Shown: positions 11,062-21,217 of the stretch, piece by piece
How the letters are laid out: every line of letters starts with the position of its first letter
How positions within the stretch are numbered: position 1 is the stretch's first letter
Assembly: GCA_037176885.1 (NCBI GenBank)
Contig: JAWWNJ010000080.1
Coordinates: 806,001-870,000 of the forward strand
Reading direction: 5' to 3'
DNA: 64,000 nt
Source of the DNA: Favolaschia claudopus
Lineage: Eukaryota > Basidiomycota > Agaricomycetes > Agaricales > Mycenaceae
The notes under the pieces: generated by a model
What the model was told of the DNA's origin: nothing
Seen by the model: the letters and a program-made list of their open reading frames with translations, nothing else
Databases searched by the model: none
Position numbers and translations under genes: made by a program

Positions 11062-12188
11062 CTACAGTATGTCCAGTTCCTCGTTTTTAATCTTTTTCTC
11101 TATGATGGTTCCCTCAACAAAGGAAGACGATGGGTCGGGTAATTTTTGGTGGCGAGTTGGAGGCTTGTTTTGCTGGGCTTTGAGTTCCTGTATGACGAAG
11201 CAGGGAACTTTAGCTTCACAGAGAAACCAGCAGAGGTCCAGCTCTGTAATCTTGTCGCCGTTGATCCAAAGGCCCATACGTCCGTCGTCAGCAGGTGGTA
11301 TAGACTGCTGTACGAGTCGCTTTATCTAGAAAAGTCATCGTTTATCACGCTAGGAGAGCTCGTAACCATAGACCATGTCATTCGCATCCTGACGCGCGTG
11401 GTCGGAGAAAGGATAAAGCGCAGCGTAGGCGCACCATGCTCGCTTGATACGTAGATCTAAGCCAATGAATAATGATACCATTTTAAGAAATCTACAAACT
11501 TGCCTCTCTGCCATTTTGTGACCTCGTCAACAGCATCACCATAGTCGTCAACTTTTTCCAGGTATTCCAAATTGTTGCCTGGGCACCAAAAGCAGGCACT
11601 GGATGCCGCGTCGAGTACAGATGAAGGGAGATTGAAATGAGTGAGTTTAAGTCGGGCAATCTCTTTGTTGGCTGCTTTATGCTGCTGTTTTAGCAATTGG
11701 ATAAACCCGTCGGAAAGCCCGGGAGGGTTAAAATTCCAGACGTCGTGCACTTTAACGAATGCGGCGTCGCCTTCATCTAAATTCCGGGCCTCTCTCTCGA
11801 TGAAAGGGAGCCATAGTTGCTTCGGATCCGGATACTGAGAATTGACCGTAGGGTCTCCCGGTCCAATGTGTCCATCCAATCGGGGATGAACAGAGATATA
11901 GTTGGGGGCATATGGATCCCGCAGGCCCGGATAGAATGGGACTTGGCTTGAGTTTGGGCTCCACAAATGGTACTGCTGATGCCCAATCTTGAACGCTTTA
12001 ACTTGTCGACGAGGGAGCGAATCCACCCAAATTGACCGTACGAGGGAAGTATCAATGCATGGCGGTTCCTCATAGCCGTGATAGCTTTGGAGTCGCGGTC
12101 CTTTGTAGCCATAGACTGGGGAGTTGGCGTCGCGATACCCTTCCATGGCCGTCAACGACGGCGGTGGCCAGAATATTCCCACGATCAC
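11062..12188 (-). pseudogene. Uncharacterised agaricomycete gene, interrupted
   Basis: A 243-residue frame (12188-11457) reads FWPPPSLTAMEGYRDANSP, WVDSLPRRQVKAFKIG, a segment on PFYPGLRDPYAPNY then HPRLDGHIGPGDP, LWLPFIEREARNLDEGD, and FWCPGNNLEYLEKVDDYGDA. A second frame (11277-11062) reads MGLWINGDKITELDLCWFL then AKVPCFVIQEL. In related agaric proteins, as I recall them, the second block follows the first in one polypeptide, so about 180 bp with stops and a frame change separate them here. The family is repeated in many mushroom genomes but has no function known to me. Start chosen at 12188 because the conserved FWPPPSLTAM block begins next to it. Confidence 0.5.
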
Positions 12189-12238
12189 GCTTTCAAGTCA
12201 GGGCCACTCATTCCCAACTCATTCCGTAGTCTCGGAAA

Positions 12239-12656
12239 AGGCCCCCGGTCACTAGTCACTACCCATCAGGTCCGTCGGGTTGGCGAGCAGAATCTGATTT
12301 ACTCTATGATTTTGGCCCTTTGAGGTCTGATTTACTTTTCATCCAGTCCTAGAAAATCGATTTTTCGCCCCAGGACCTTCTCAAGCTGATTTCTGGCGGT
12401 TTTGACCTTGGAACTGCTGAGTTCTCACTGATTTGGCTATCCAAAACGTCAATTTCGGCTTCCGATTCACCCTCCAAACCAACTACACTAAACATTTCTC
12501 ACGCTCCGCGCGATTTACTCTTTACTCTACTTATTTCAGCCGGACGTTTGCAAATTTCTGGCTGTTTTACTCTATTTTCCGGCCGCAGATTGGGCCATTT
12601 TTGGACGTTGATCTACTCTATCCGCGACGGACCTAATAGGTAGTGGCCGGGGGCCT
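12239..12656. mobile_element. hAT-like MITE A, nested
   Basis: Ends AGGCCCCCGGTCACTA and its inverse (…TAGTGGCCGGGGGCCT). Flanked by 8-bp duplications CTCGGAAA (12231-12238) and CTCGAAAA (12657-12664), one mismatch. The target is the terminal inverted repeat of the MITE at 12227-13034, whose intact opposite end supplies the empty-site sequence. The sister copy is at 26886-27139. hAT assignment rests on the 8-bp duplication only. Confidence 0.82.
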
Positions 12657-12673
12657 CTCGAAAACCCAGACGT

Positions 12674-12877
12674 TTATCCGCAATCCGTAATTAATACGTG
12701 CCTTTTCCCTTTCCCACCATGTCGAATTCGTATATTTCGACGTTGGGGCCTCAAGCCGGATGAACTGGCAATCGGCCGCTGAGGAGTCAAAAGATGTGTG
12801 CTGCTACTAGTAGCCTGAGCCAGTGTGGCGAGTTGCCTGCGCAAATCTTCGTTTTCTTGTTCGGCAGCTTTGACCAT
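12674..12877 (-). other. Possible captured coding fragment inside a MITE
   Basis: A 67-residue minus frame reads AAEQENEDLRRQLATLAQ, with heptad-like spacing typical of a coiled coil, then a serine/threonine/proline stretch. It lies within a MULE-like MITE that otherwise has no coding sequence. It may be a captured piece of a host gene, but could equally be chance. Confidence 0.3.
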
Positions 12878-13034
12878 GAATGGTCGTAAAGAAAGCTTGG
12901 CGAAGAGGAAGGGGGGAAGCTCTGCATTGCTTCGGCAGAATAACCCACCCGCGTTTTGATGCTTTTTTTTACAGATTAGGAAAGAGCTCCGAGCCCTCTC
13001 GGATTGCGGCTAAACGTCTGGGTTTCCGAGACTA

Positions 13035-13597
13035 GAGTTGACACGAGTTGGTCACACCGCCTCGCCTCGCCTCAGCTCGCGGCAACACCAGCTCTCGAAC
13101 ACATGCATTACAAATCTCTTGCTCGAGTGTTGACATGAGAGCTGCTGTTCATTGGACGCTTGTTTTCGGTGTCGGAGTCATATCTCATCTGGTTTTAACT
13201 CCCCAGGACTTCGGTCGATTAGCCGTGGCCAGGGACGAGAGACGGTATTGCCTTCAAGACCCGGATTTTCTGACAGCGGCCAGCGCACATGGTCTTTGGC
13301 ATACTTTACCTCAAGAGGCCGCAGATCTCTGGATCTTGCCCACTACTTATTATTGCAGTTTGCATATGTATTGGCACAGCCGCATTTTGTGGAATTTTGA
13401 GAAAATTTGAGATGCCAGTGCCCCAGTATATAACTTATTTCTCCCTCAATTCTGTGTGGATTCCTCTGAGTCCATAACCAAAGTTCACCGTTTTGGAAGG
13501 CGCGTCCAGCCGTACCAGATTTATAGCTAAATACGCGTGTCATAAATTCCCAATATCCTTCAAACGTGTAAATTCACGCTTTCTCAAGGGTGAGACT
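13035..13597. other. No recognised gene
   Basis: Just downstream (minus strand) of the PIF1-like helicase remnant; probably contains its decayed 3' end, but nothing is readable after the stop at 13598. Confidence 0.3.
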
Positions 13598-14975
13598 CTA
13601 ACTTTTGTGAATGGTAATTGCCCAGGCTAGAGTCAGTTGGAATTGTGTTCGTGATAATGGCAGTCCATTAGCTTCCCATTCTGCTGTTCTCGGAAGAATA
13701 GGAATCCAATCTGGTTGTACACCTTCCCAGCCTTCAGTTGGTGGTCCTATTTTTCCTATTTTAGTCTCGTGACCAGCCTCTCACGACATCCCAAACTGGG
13801 AACCCTGTCGTGAGAGTCTGGAACTATCATCGGCCAAGTAACCGTACCCTTGCTCTATCAAATTTTGATGGAGCTTTCCCACAGTATGTGGACCTTGCAC
13901 CCGCTCATTCTGTTTGATTCTGGGTTGAAGTGGTAAGATATTTTTGTATAATACATGTCTTATGACTGCTTGTGACCCATATGTGCTCTCAAATAATTTC
14001 TTCGTTTGCCATGCTCGCAGTTTCAAGAGATCCAGTTTCCGCGTAATGCTGATGACATGACAGCCCTCCAGCTCGTTAAAATTTGGTGAAAGCTTACTAG
14101 TAGGCAGAGGGCATTGTTTGAGGATTGGGAGTAGAAGATTCTCTACAATGTGTCTTCTCCCTACTCTATACCTTGACTTGAGATTACTTCATATAGATTT
14201 TTTGATTCAATGTACCCAAAAGAGTGAATCATCAGACAGCAGGGAACCTCTAAATAGAGTAGGGATACACAGCAGTATTATCATCTGCTTATTTGAGGGA
14301 ACAGCAAGCTTTCTCTACCTTCAAAATGAACTGCTCAGCGCCGTCCAACTGTTTTGGGAGGCAACAGTAATACTGATTACACAGCACTCAGATTTCACCA
14401 ATCTTTGTGAGATAAATTAATTTGAGCCAACAGATAGGCTGAGAAGACATTCTAGCAGTGCCATATGCTAGAAAAACGAGCTGAAGTACCCTAGAATCAA
14501 ACAGAATGAGCGGGTGCAAGGTCCACATACTGTGGCAAAGCTCCATCAAAATCTGATAGAGCAAGGGTACGGTTACTTGGCCGATGATAGTTCCAGACTC
14601 TCACGACAGGGTTCCCAGTTTGGGATGTCGTGAGAGGCTGGTCACGAGACTATTCCTATTTAAAATCATTTGACAGGCTGAATTTGGAAACACATAGCTG
14701 TATATTCAGGACAGTGCAGGCTGGCAAATCTTTCCTATGCTCCCTGACAAGTACCAAATTTTCTTGCCAACACCTTGAGTTCCATTGATCAGCTCTTTTA
14801 ATGTCCACAGGTCACGAGTGATCATGATATGAGCACCTTCTGCTAAAATGATTCCTGCCTCCAACGGTCCAACCCCTCCGCATCCTCAGCTGATGCTTTT
14901 CTAGATTTTTGCTCCGTTAACACGGTTATGCTTAGCTCTTCAGCAAGCCCTGGTCTTATTGAGTGCTGCTCACTG
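13598..14975 (-). pseudogene. PIF1-like helicase remnant split by a foldback element
   Basis: From right to left on the minus strand: KASAEDA near 14905, after a shift GVGPLEAGIILAEGAHIMIT and RDLWTLKELINGTQGV (about 14860-14780), then LPAL-type sequence near 14720. After the 891-bp insertion follow IGPPTEGWEGVQPDWIPILP (about 13750-13690) and SRTQFQLTLAWAITIHKS (about 13660-13601), ending in a TAG where the family has Gln. The last block is the helicase motif region TQFPLTLAWAITIHKSQGLTL. The order and spacing match one polypeptide of the multi-copy fungal PIF1-like helicases (distinct from the Helitron C-terminus at 44190). Walker motifs are absent, so it is a 3' fragment. At least one frameshift and the stop (CAG to TAG) disable it. 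Confidence 0.72.
13762..14652. mobile_element. Foldback element (a), 160-bp inverted arms, 9-bp TSD
   Basis: Arms 13762-13921 and 14493-14652 are inverted copies differing at only two or three positions. The end is TAGTCTCGTGACCAGCCT. It is flanked by a perfect 9-bp duplication TTCCTATTT (13753-13761 and 14653-14661). Each arm carries an internal hairpin (CTCTCACGAC … GTCGTGAGAG). It interrupts the PIF1-like helicase. Long arms plus 9-bp duplication fit MULE-derived foldback elements. No transposase inside. Confidence 0.9.
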
Positions 14976-15007
14976 CGTTTTGTTTACCATGTCAACTGCT
15001 TCCACTC

Positions 15008-15095
15008 GGAGACTTTGCGCAGAGCCACCCTGGCTCTCACGGCATGCGCTCTGGAGCGGCTATGCGCTATGGTGGCTCATTCGGTGGCTGGAAGA
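15008..15095 (+). repeat. Partial arm of the 5359-type element
   Basis: TGCGCAGAGCCACCCTGGCT, GGCATGCG, TGGAGCGGCTATG and GGTGGCTCATTCGGTGGCT follow in the same order as in the arm at 5359-5442. No inverted partner is seen nearby. Confidence 0.5.
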
Positions 15096-15460
15096 ACCAC
15101 TTGAAATTCATTTTCTTCGGCATTTTTGCCCCCTGGATGACCTCAGAGCGCTAAGCTCCCAAACCCCCAGGAAGCACCACAACTTTCCACGCCAACCGTC
15201 GGTTTCGGAAGAACCGGCGGAAAACGCATCAAATAAAGCGGGAAACTGGTACATAACTTCCCATAGTACTAAATAGTTTTTCCGGAAGAGATGCCGAGGG
15301 ACCCCATCGGGCTCAGATCTCATTTCTAACCCGTAAGATACAGCTGTTTTACGGTTTTTGTCCGGTTTCTGATGGAGTGGGGCATTTCGTTTCTTGTTTA
15401 CACCTGTGTGCCTCCGAGTCGCCGTATGGCTCCACTCTGACCTCAAATTGGGCTATTTTC
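15096..15460. other. No recognised gene
   Basis: Frames at 14959-15276 (+) and 15108-15446 (-) have no known motif. Confidence 0.35.
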
Positions 15461-16006
15461 TAGTCTCGGATACCCAGACGTTCCTCCGCAGTTCGAGAGG
15501 GCGAGATTAGATATATCGGAGCTACTTCCTAATCTGTAATTTCAATGACAGGTTTTGGCGTTTGATTGATTTTGAGGGTGATCGAAACAAGGGCGTAGGA
15601 ACGTCTGGGCCACTTCTATTGGGTCACCTACCATAACCCGCTTCGCAGTCGCTTCGCGCGTCACCGCGTCCACTTCGACACTACTTCGACCATGCCTCCG
15701 GAGGGTGGCGACGGTCACCCCGCCCCCTGCGAGCGCTCTCAACATCTCCTACATGATGTGAGCGGCAGGCAGCCACTGAATATGGCTACAATTCAAAGCA
15801 TACACGCGACGCAATGAGCTCGGCGGGGGTTATGGTAGGTCGTCCAATGGAAGTGGCCCAGACCTTCCTAAGTCCCCACATCCATCATCACGAAAATCAA
15901 TCAAACGTCAAAACTGTCATTGGAATTACGGATTAGGAAAGAGCTCCGGCTCTGCGTAAACTACGCTAACAAGGATTACGCAGGAAGGTCTGGGTATCCG
16001 AGACTA
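15461..16006. mobile_element. MULE-like foldback element with 8-bp TSD
   Basis: Ends TAGTCTCGGATACCCAGAC and its inverse, flanked by identical CTATTTTC (15453-15460 and 16007-16014). Inverted similarity continues inward for roughly 200 bp: both arms contain CCTAATCTGTAATT or close variants, GTTTGATTGATTTT, TCTGGGCCACTTC and CACCTACCATAACCC or close variants. No coding sequence of its own. Confidence 0.85.
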
Positions 16007-16234
16007 CTATTTTCGGCATTTTGCTCCACCAGTAAATGCAGTGGGGCTGCGGTAGAGCGGTTGAACTGCCACCGGCTCATCGGCGAGGGCACGCACAAGC
16101 AATCAGAGGTAAACAACTTCTGAAGAACCCCACCCCATCAGAAACCGGACAAAAACCGTAAAACAGCTGTAGGCCTCATCCATATTCATCCAAACATCAA
16201 AATTCGGTTCCCACGATTCTAAATATTAGTATTA

Positions 16235-16865
16235 CTGGAGCACTTTGTATGGGTGAAACGTAACACGTAACGCCCACCCTGTTTCGTTTCAACGGTAACG
16301 CATAACGGTCGGGTGGTTTCCCTGAGGACTGCGTGACATACAAAGATGTCGAATTATCATGTTTGTGGCTGTAAAATCCAGCTGAATCTACTGCTATAAC
16401 ATGGCTATAACCCTCCTCCTCCTCACTGCACTCAATCACTCTCTACAATCTTCGTCAAGATAGAACCGGTACGGTGCATCGGAGACCACGGGCAAGGTGC
16501 TGGGAAGGTGTACCAGAAGCTGGCCGAGGTAGTTTAACTAGTCGCTCGAAGAGGGCTTGTGGTGGACCCGTCGCTGATTTAGGTGTCTGAGCGTGCGCCA
16601 CGGCGCAGTGTTCATGAGAAAAAAAAAGAAAAAGGTGTATTACGGAGCCCGTAACAGGAGAAATGCAATCACAAAGGGCTATGGATACAAAGAAAGCATA
16701 AACGAGAGCTAAAAATTGCCCAGAATCCGTTCAACGTTTGGAAATAGATTTTATCGGTGTTTGCCCGCCCGTTTCCAAAATTCTATGATGTCACGCATAA
16801 CGCTGAGGCCGTTTCTGGTTTCCATGCGTAGCGTTTCCAGTCACGCTCGAGGGTCTGTTACGTGC
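16235..16865. mobile_element. Family X MITE, copy with degraded right end
   Basis: Aligns with 48971-49605 almost throughout (for example TAACGCATAACGGTCGGGTGG, the oligo-A tract, CCGTTTCTGGTTTCC). Left end CTGGAGCACTTTGTATGG is preceded by TA. The right end reads CTGTTACGTGCACCCAAAG instead of CTGTTTCACCCATACAAAG, so the terminus is altered. Confidence 0.75.
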
Positions 16866-17078
16866 ACCCAAAGTTTGGGAAAGTTTGGCGAAGAACTGAA
16901 GGAGAAGATAGGTTTCTACTAGTACCGGTCACGATGTTGTGATTTCGTGATCCCCCCAGCAAAAAGCTATCTCGTCTCTCAGTTCTTCCTCAAACGTTAT
17001 GAAAGTTTCAAGACCTATTCTTCGTTTGCATACAAAGGCTTCACCGGGCCAGAATGTCTAATTTCGTCCTGAAACACT

Positions 17079-17258
17079 TACAGCCGTTCCGGAAAGTAAT
17101 GAGAATGACAGAATCTTTTCCGCGCTTCTCAAAAAGGAAATCCCCTGCTTTTCGAAAGGAGAGCCGAATTTGGACATGACAAGCGTTGAGGGGGGATTTC
17201 CTTTCCGGGAAGCGCAGAAAAAAAAGTTTCATTCTCATTACTTTCCGGAACGGCTGTA
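17079..17258. mobile_element. 180-bp MITE with long inverted ends, 5-bp TSD
   Basis: Ends TACAGCCGTTCCGGAAAG and inverse, then TAATGAGAATGA on both sides; imperfect similarity continues to about 67 bp per arm, leaving a short central loop. Flanked by ACACT at 17074-17078 and 17259-17263. A single related end (TACAGCCGTTTCGGAAC) is at about 35571. The superfamily is not assigned. Confidence 0.78.
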
Positions 17259-17920
17259 ACACTAATATTTAGAATTGTGGGAACCGAATTTTGATGTTTG
17301 GATGAATATGGATGAGGCCTATCTTAGATTAGGCTCGATACCCAAAACCTTCCTGTCAAGACCCCGGAAACCAGCCCCACCATCACCAGTCGGCAAATAT
17401 GATTTGTATGCCGGAGTTCCGGCCTACAGAAGGGGGAGCTTGCGCGAATCTGTATCGATATTACAATGCACATTGGAGTGAAGTCAGTTTTGAGTAAGTT
17501 GAACAAGAGATTATAGACTACGCTCAAGTAGAAGTCCATTCCTTGGCTGTCGAGGGTAAATGTTAATTAAGTTGAGCTCTCCGTTGTGGATCAGTCTCAA
17601 GCATCCGCATTGAACCTGTTATGTACATTAGCTTTTTTCAGTCGTCCCCAGTGAAAACTCGTTCGAAAGTCACTGGCCACAGTCTTGAAGCTTGAAGCTT
17701 GACCGCCGACGCGTGAAATGTGCGTGTCTGTCAAAACTGTGTTCCCATCACCAACCATCACTCGGGATCAAGCGGACTCTCTCTGGATCAAGAGGAAATC
17801 TCTCGCATCACTCGGATTCACCATCCATCACAGATCTATCGATTACATCAAAAAGCCCTCTAGCACAGCTTATTGCTTTTCGGTGACGGCTCTGATAAAG
17901 GGGGAGCAAGCTCCCCCAAT
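17259..17920. other. No recognised gene
   Basis: Contains a short near-tandem pair (GGATCAAGCGGACTCTCTCT / GGATCAAGAGGAAATCTCTC, 17766-17810). No coding motif. Confidence 0.35.
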
Positions 17921-18180
17921 CAGCTGAGCCGTTTTGGAAACAATATACGGATTTTGATCGAGTGGTGCTCATTCGTTTGCGCTTATCTTTGTTTTGCTTC
18001 CCGTCACCAGCTCCACTTCAGCCGAATCTGAGTTTTGCTTCCGCCACCGAGAGAACATCAGAAAAAAGCAGGGGATTAACAGAACTGAGGATCAAGACTC
18101 AGCTGCTACTTGCACAATGACTTGCGAGCAAGGCCCAAAACAAGGGACCAGCGGCACTTGATGTGGTACGGCCAGGCATT
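17921..18180. repeat. Dispersed repeat shared with 50817-51022
   Basis: 17921-17990 (GTTTTGGAAACAATATACGG, then TGATCGAGTGGTGCTC) matches 50822-50885 in the same orientation, but 18090-18172 (ACTCAGCTGCTACTTGC … ACTTGATGTGGTACGG) matches 50930-51015 in the opposite orientation. One copy therefore carries an internal inversion, or the element has flip-flopped arms. Confidence 0.55.
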
Positions 18181-18459
18181 GTCAACGCCTGGGGAGTCGT
18201 AGTTCGATTGGTCCCGGCAACTTATAGTAACCGGAGTTCGTCACAGCCATCAGTCACTGTCGGACGGCCGTCACCGGGACTCCGCCCGCGCTGGCGCCCT
18301 AGGCGACCTATTTGCCATCACCCTTGGAATGGCGGGGTTGCCCTCCGGAGGTTAACCGATGGATCACCTGGGGGCGCGCGAAGGTGCCTTGTGCCCAACG
18401 TTATTTGTAGCGGGCGGGCCGGAGCGGTATCCATGCGCTGGTGAGTTCCCACTGTGCCA

Positions 18460-18720
18460 ACCAAGGGCCATGAAATTCATGATGTTTCTCGTCATGACTT
18501 TCCTGACGATTTGTCCGGAAATTCATGGTGTTTTACCGGAAATTCATAACAAAACATCATGACTCGGAGTCGTGTTTTCATGATGATTATGGGGCTGTTC
18601 ATGATGATTTTTCATGATGTTTCATTAACAAATTCAGGGCAAAACATCATGAAAAGGAGGCCAGGGCGGGGCAAATACATTGGGCTACCGGCAGCCGGAG
18701 TCGAACCCCGGACTGCCGCA
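18460..18720. repeat. CATGA-rich stretch and a tRNA-like B box
   Basis: 18466-18660 is dense in TTCATGATGTTTT/AAAACATCATGA palindromes, like the elements at 7217 and 18907. On the minus strand at about 18713-18690 lies GGGGTTCGACTCCGG, which contains an exact pol III B box (GGTTCGANTCC) with a short stem. No A box or cloverleaf could be built, so it is not called a tRNA gene; a tRNA-derived SINE relic is possible. Confidence 0.35.
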
Positions 18721-18906
18721 CTGCGGTGGTGCAGCGCAACACGGATTATTACTCTTAGACTAATGTTTGAGGGACATGGGATTTCAGTCCATACATGTCA
18801 CTAGCGTATCTGTTCTCAAGTTGTTGACTGAGCTATTGACTTGTTAACCAACCGATTTTCAGTAGGCTGTAGTTGATAGACCTACTAGCACCATGTATTG
18901 GTGTAA

Positions 18907-19145
18907 CACTGGGATGAGCACACTATGCACTCAACATCTGGTGGACTTGGCAAAAAAAAAATGAGTAGTTGTTTCATGACGAAAATTCATGATGTTTTGT
19001 CATGAATCCATATTGTCACAAAAGCAAGTTTCTGAGCATCATGAAAGCCGTCTTGAAATTCATAACGTCGTTCATGACAAAACATCATGAAACCTGAATT
19101 TCATAACAATCTGCATGAATTTCATGATGAATACTTTGCACAGTG
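18907..19145 (+). repeat. CATGA-rich element, copy 2
   Basis: Begins CACTGGGATG and ends TTTGCACAGTG (CACTG/CAGTG termini). Aligns with the reverse complement of 7217-7450. Flanks show no duplication. Many TCATGA/ATTCATGA palindromes give it strong folding potential. Confidence 0.6.
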
Positions 19146-19802
19146 TCCTCAATTGCAGGAAAGGCTGTCTGTAATAGTAGCGCGTGCGGGGCGGCTTCAA
19201 ATTCCCATTCATGGTCAATGTGGGTGGATAAAGCCGTCGGGAGTCGGGTGGCGCGACCTTAGTGCGCTTCACCACAACATGGCAAAAGGTCAAATAAAAT
19301 ATATTTTATCAGAAACAATTAATAGAGGAATACACACAAGCGCTCGTGTATTTATTGTGGTTTAGCCACCAGTGAAATTCTCAAACTGAGGACTCTGGGG
19401 GACGGGGCGGACACCAGGACCGTGGCGGGAGGGCGCGCAAAATGACCGGCTCGGCCGGCGGAGTCCGAAAGTCATGTAATGTCTATATGGGGCAATCTAA
19501 TTAGACCAATCGAACGGTTCCTCTGCAGTGCCGGACACGCAAAGTCGACAACTTTGATCTTCCATTTATGGAAGGTGTGACACATGCCCAGGCGGCTAGT
19601 TTTCTGGGAATGCTGCGAGCTCGTGCTGAGAGAGGGAGGAAAATAGATGATATATTTATGATTGCGGTGAGGGGTGATGTGACCCTCGCAGCGAGCGCTC
19701 TCGGGCCGGAACCCAGGAAGACAAGGCAGCCCGAGGGAGGAGGGGTTGCCGGGACAGCGAGGAAGATGAGCTGAGGCCAAGAGAGCAAGAAAAGGGGTGC
19801 GG
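19146..19802. other. No recognised gene
   Basis: Frames at 19472-19827 (-) and 19568-19774 (+) lack a recognisable motif. Confidence 0.35.
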
Positions 19803-20230
19803 CTAGAGAGCATCGTCGCCGCGCCAAACCAATCCGGGGGCGACCACCATGGAGGTTGGTTGAATAAGTGGGGGGTCGGAGAGAAGGTGTTTGCTCAACG
19901 CCACGATGACGTCAGGTGGCGTGTCAATGTAGAGTTTGAAGCAGTCGAAGTCCAACGGCCCAGGCGCTGAATGTCAAGGTCGGAGAGACCAATGAGTCGG
20001 CACCACGGCCGAAACTATGGCCCGAATATCCTGACGATGAAATCCCGACATGAGTGAGACAGGCCTTCAAACAGTCGATGAAAAGCTTCCGCGAGAAAGC
20101 TCCATAGCCTGTACCATCGCGAGTACGCCGGCCCACAAACAGCGGGTCGTCAGGCTTGCCCGGCTTATCAAGGTAGGCGCGGAGGAGGGCGTAGGCGCAG
20201 GTGGGCAAGCCAGTTTTTGCGATAGTGATG
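19803..20230 (-). pseudogene. Tyrosine recombinase C-terminal fragment
   Basis: Minus frames read DDPLFVGRRTRDGTGYGAFS, then GISSSGYSGHSFGRGAD, which contains the His-x-x-Arg catalytic box (usual form GHSFRRGAA). After a shift it continues LSDLDIQRLGRW (the His/Trp box) and after another shift FDCFKLYIDTPPDVIVALSK, which contains the nucleophilic Tyr, ending at the stop at 19803-19805. All catalytic residues of the C-terminal half are visible, but two frameshifts within 100 bp break it and no start is present. It complements the half seen at 9960-10424, though the two need not come from one element. Confidence 0.72.
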
Positions 20231-20249
20231 CGCAGTGTTGGCAGGGTCA

Positions 20250-20332
20250 GTCAATGCAGGTCAATATTTGTCAATAGCGTAGACCTGTCAATGCATTGAC
20301 CGGTCAATGACCGGGTCATTGACCGGTCTGTT
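20250..20332. repeat. Cluster of GTCAATG/CATTGAC motifs
   Basis: Within about 80 bp there are eight copies of GTCAAT or its inverse, ending in overlapping palindromes (ATTGACCGGTCAATGACCGG). It lies about 890 bp upstream of the hAT transposase exon; such motif clusters can be subterminal transposase-binding sites, but this is inference. Confidence 0.45.
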
Positions 20333-20541
20333 CCATATTGAGAAAATGTTCCCACGCTTGGCAGGGCCGTCGCGTCGCAGCTTTCCTCTTCTTCCGTCGC
20401 GTCATTCTTCGTGCTCTCCTCTTATTCCTTTCGTCCAAATACCAAGTGCCCATATGCCACCAAAATCCGTCATCTGGGAGCTATTCTGGACCGATGGATC
20501 GCAGTATGGACAAGACCGCTCACATCGAAACGCATGGTGCC

Positions 20542-20993
20542 TAGACTCGTTACCAGTCTGCTACGCGTGGCCGACAATTGTGGCAAGCACGTCGGGCGTA
20601 GCAGACTGGTACTTCTCGGGACAAGCCAAAGGGCTGTCGCGGAGTTTGAAATTTTTGGTGGGCACCATCAATCAGGTCCTTTTCCCCCACTAAAACTATA
20701 TTTAAGCTTAAAAAAGTACTACAATACACTCCTATACAGCACTACTGTATATTCAGGTACTTACTTCAGTATTTTCAACACAATAGGTAGAGGAAATGAC
20801 AGTCGAGAAATGGCTGGGTCACATACTGTCACGTAGTTTGATGTGTTCGCATCAATCGGCGAATTACCGGCACCACTCAAGATTTTCAAACTCCGCGACA
20901 GCCCTTTGGGCTGTCCCGAGAAGTACCAGTCTACTACGCCCGACGTGCTTGCCACGATTGTCGGCCTCGCGTAGTAGACTGGTTACGAGTCTA
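20542..20993. mobile_element. Foldback element (b), 9-bp TSD
   Basis: Ends TAGACTCGTTACCAGTCTGC and the inverse of TAGACTCGTAACCAGTCTAC. Arms of about 120 bp share GGCCGACAAT, GGTACTTCTCGGGACA, AAAGGGCTGTCGCGGAGTTTG. Each arm contains an internal inverted pair (CAGTCTGCTACGC / GCGTAGCAGACTG). Flanked by a perfect 9-bp duplication CATGGTGCC (20533-20541 and 20994-21002). Confidence 0.9.
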
Positions 20994-21217
20994 CATGGTG
21001 CCGCTGTTGCCTCGATTTGGTAGTTGTGAGGATTCAAGGCGAGGAAGTTTTGTCTGTGGCGAATGGTGGGCTGGCAGCGCCTCAAAGAACAGGGGATCAG
21101 TGGTATCAGGCTGGTGCGTTGATTGGTTTCTGCATTTAGTCGTGACTTTGATATAGCTGTTGTGTAGCGATCACCCATTCGCTACGCCCGGCGCCAATCT
21201 CTGGAAAACCCGACAAA

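Larger units (their letters stand above)
12227..13034. mobile_element. MULE-like MITE carrying a nested MITE
   Basis: The left end TAGTCTCGGAAA is split by the insertion at 12239-12656 and resumes at 12657 as CTCGAAAACCCAGACGTTTA. The right end at 13034, read inverted, is TAGTCTCGGAAACCCAGACG followed by TTTAGCCGCAATCCG. The arms match over about 40 bp. No duplication is found around the outer ends. Without the nested element and its duplication it would be about 382 bp. Shares TAGTCTCGG and AGATTAGGAAAGAGCTCCG with the element at 15461-16006. Confidence 0.78.

Noticed and set aside
18683..18715. tRNA gene on the minus strand
   Set aside because: Only a B box and a short T-arm-like stem are present; no A box, anticodon arm or acceptor pairing could be built.
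7217..19145. CRISPR-like arrays in the CATGA-rich stretches
   Set aside because: Repeats are palindromic, irregularly spaced and in a eukaryotic context.
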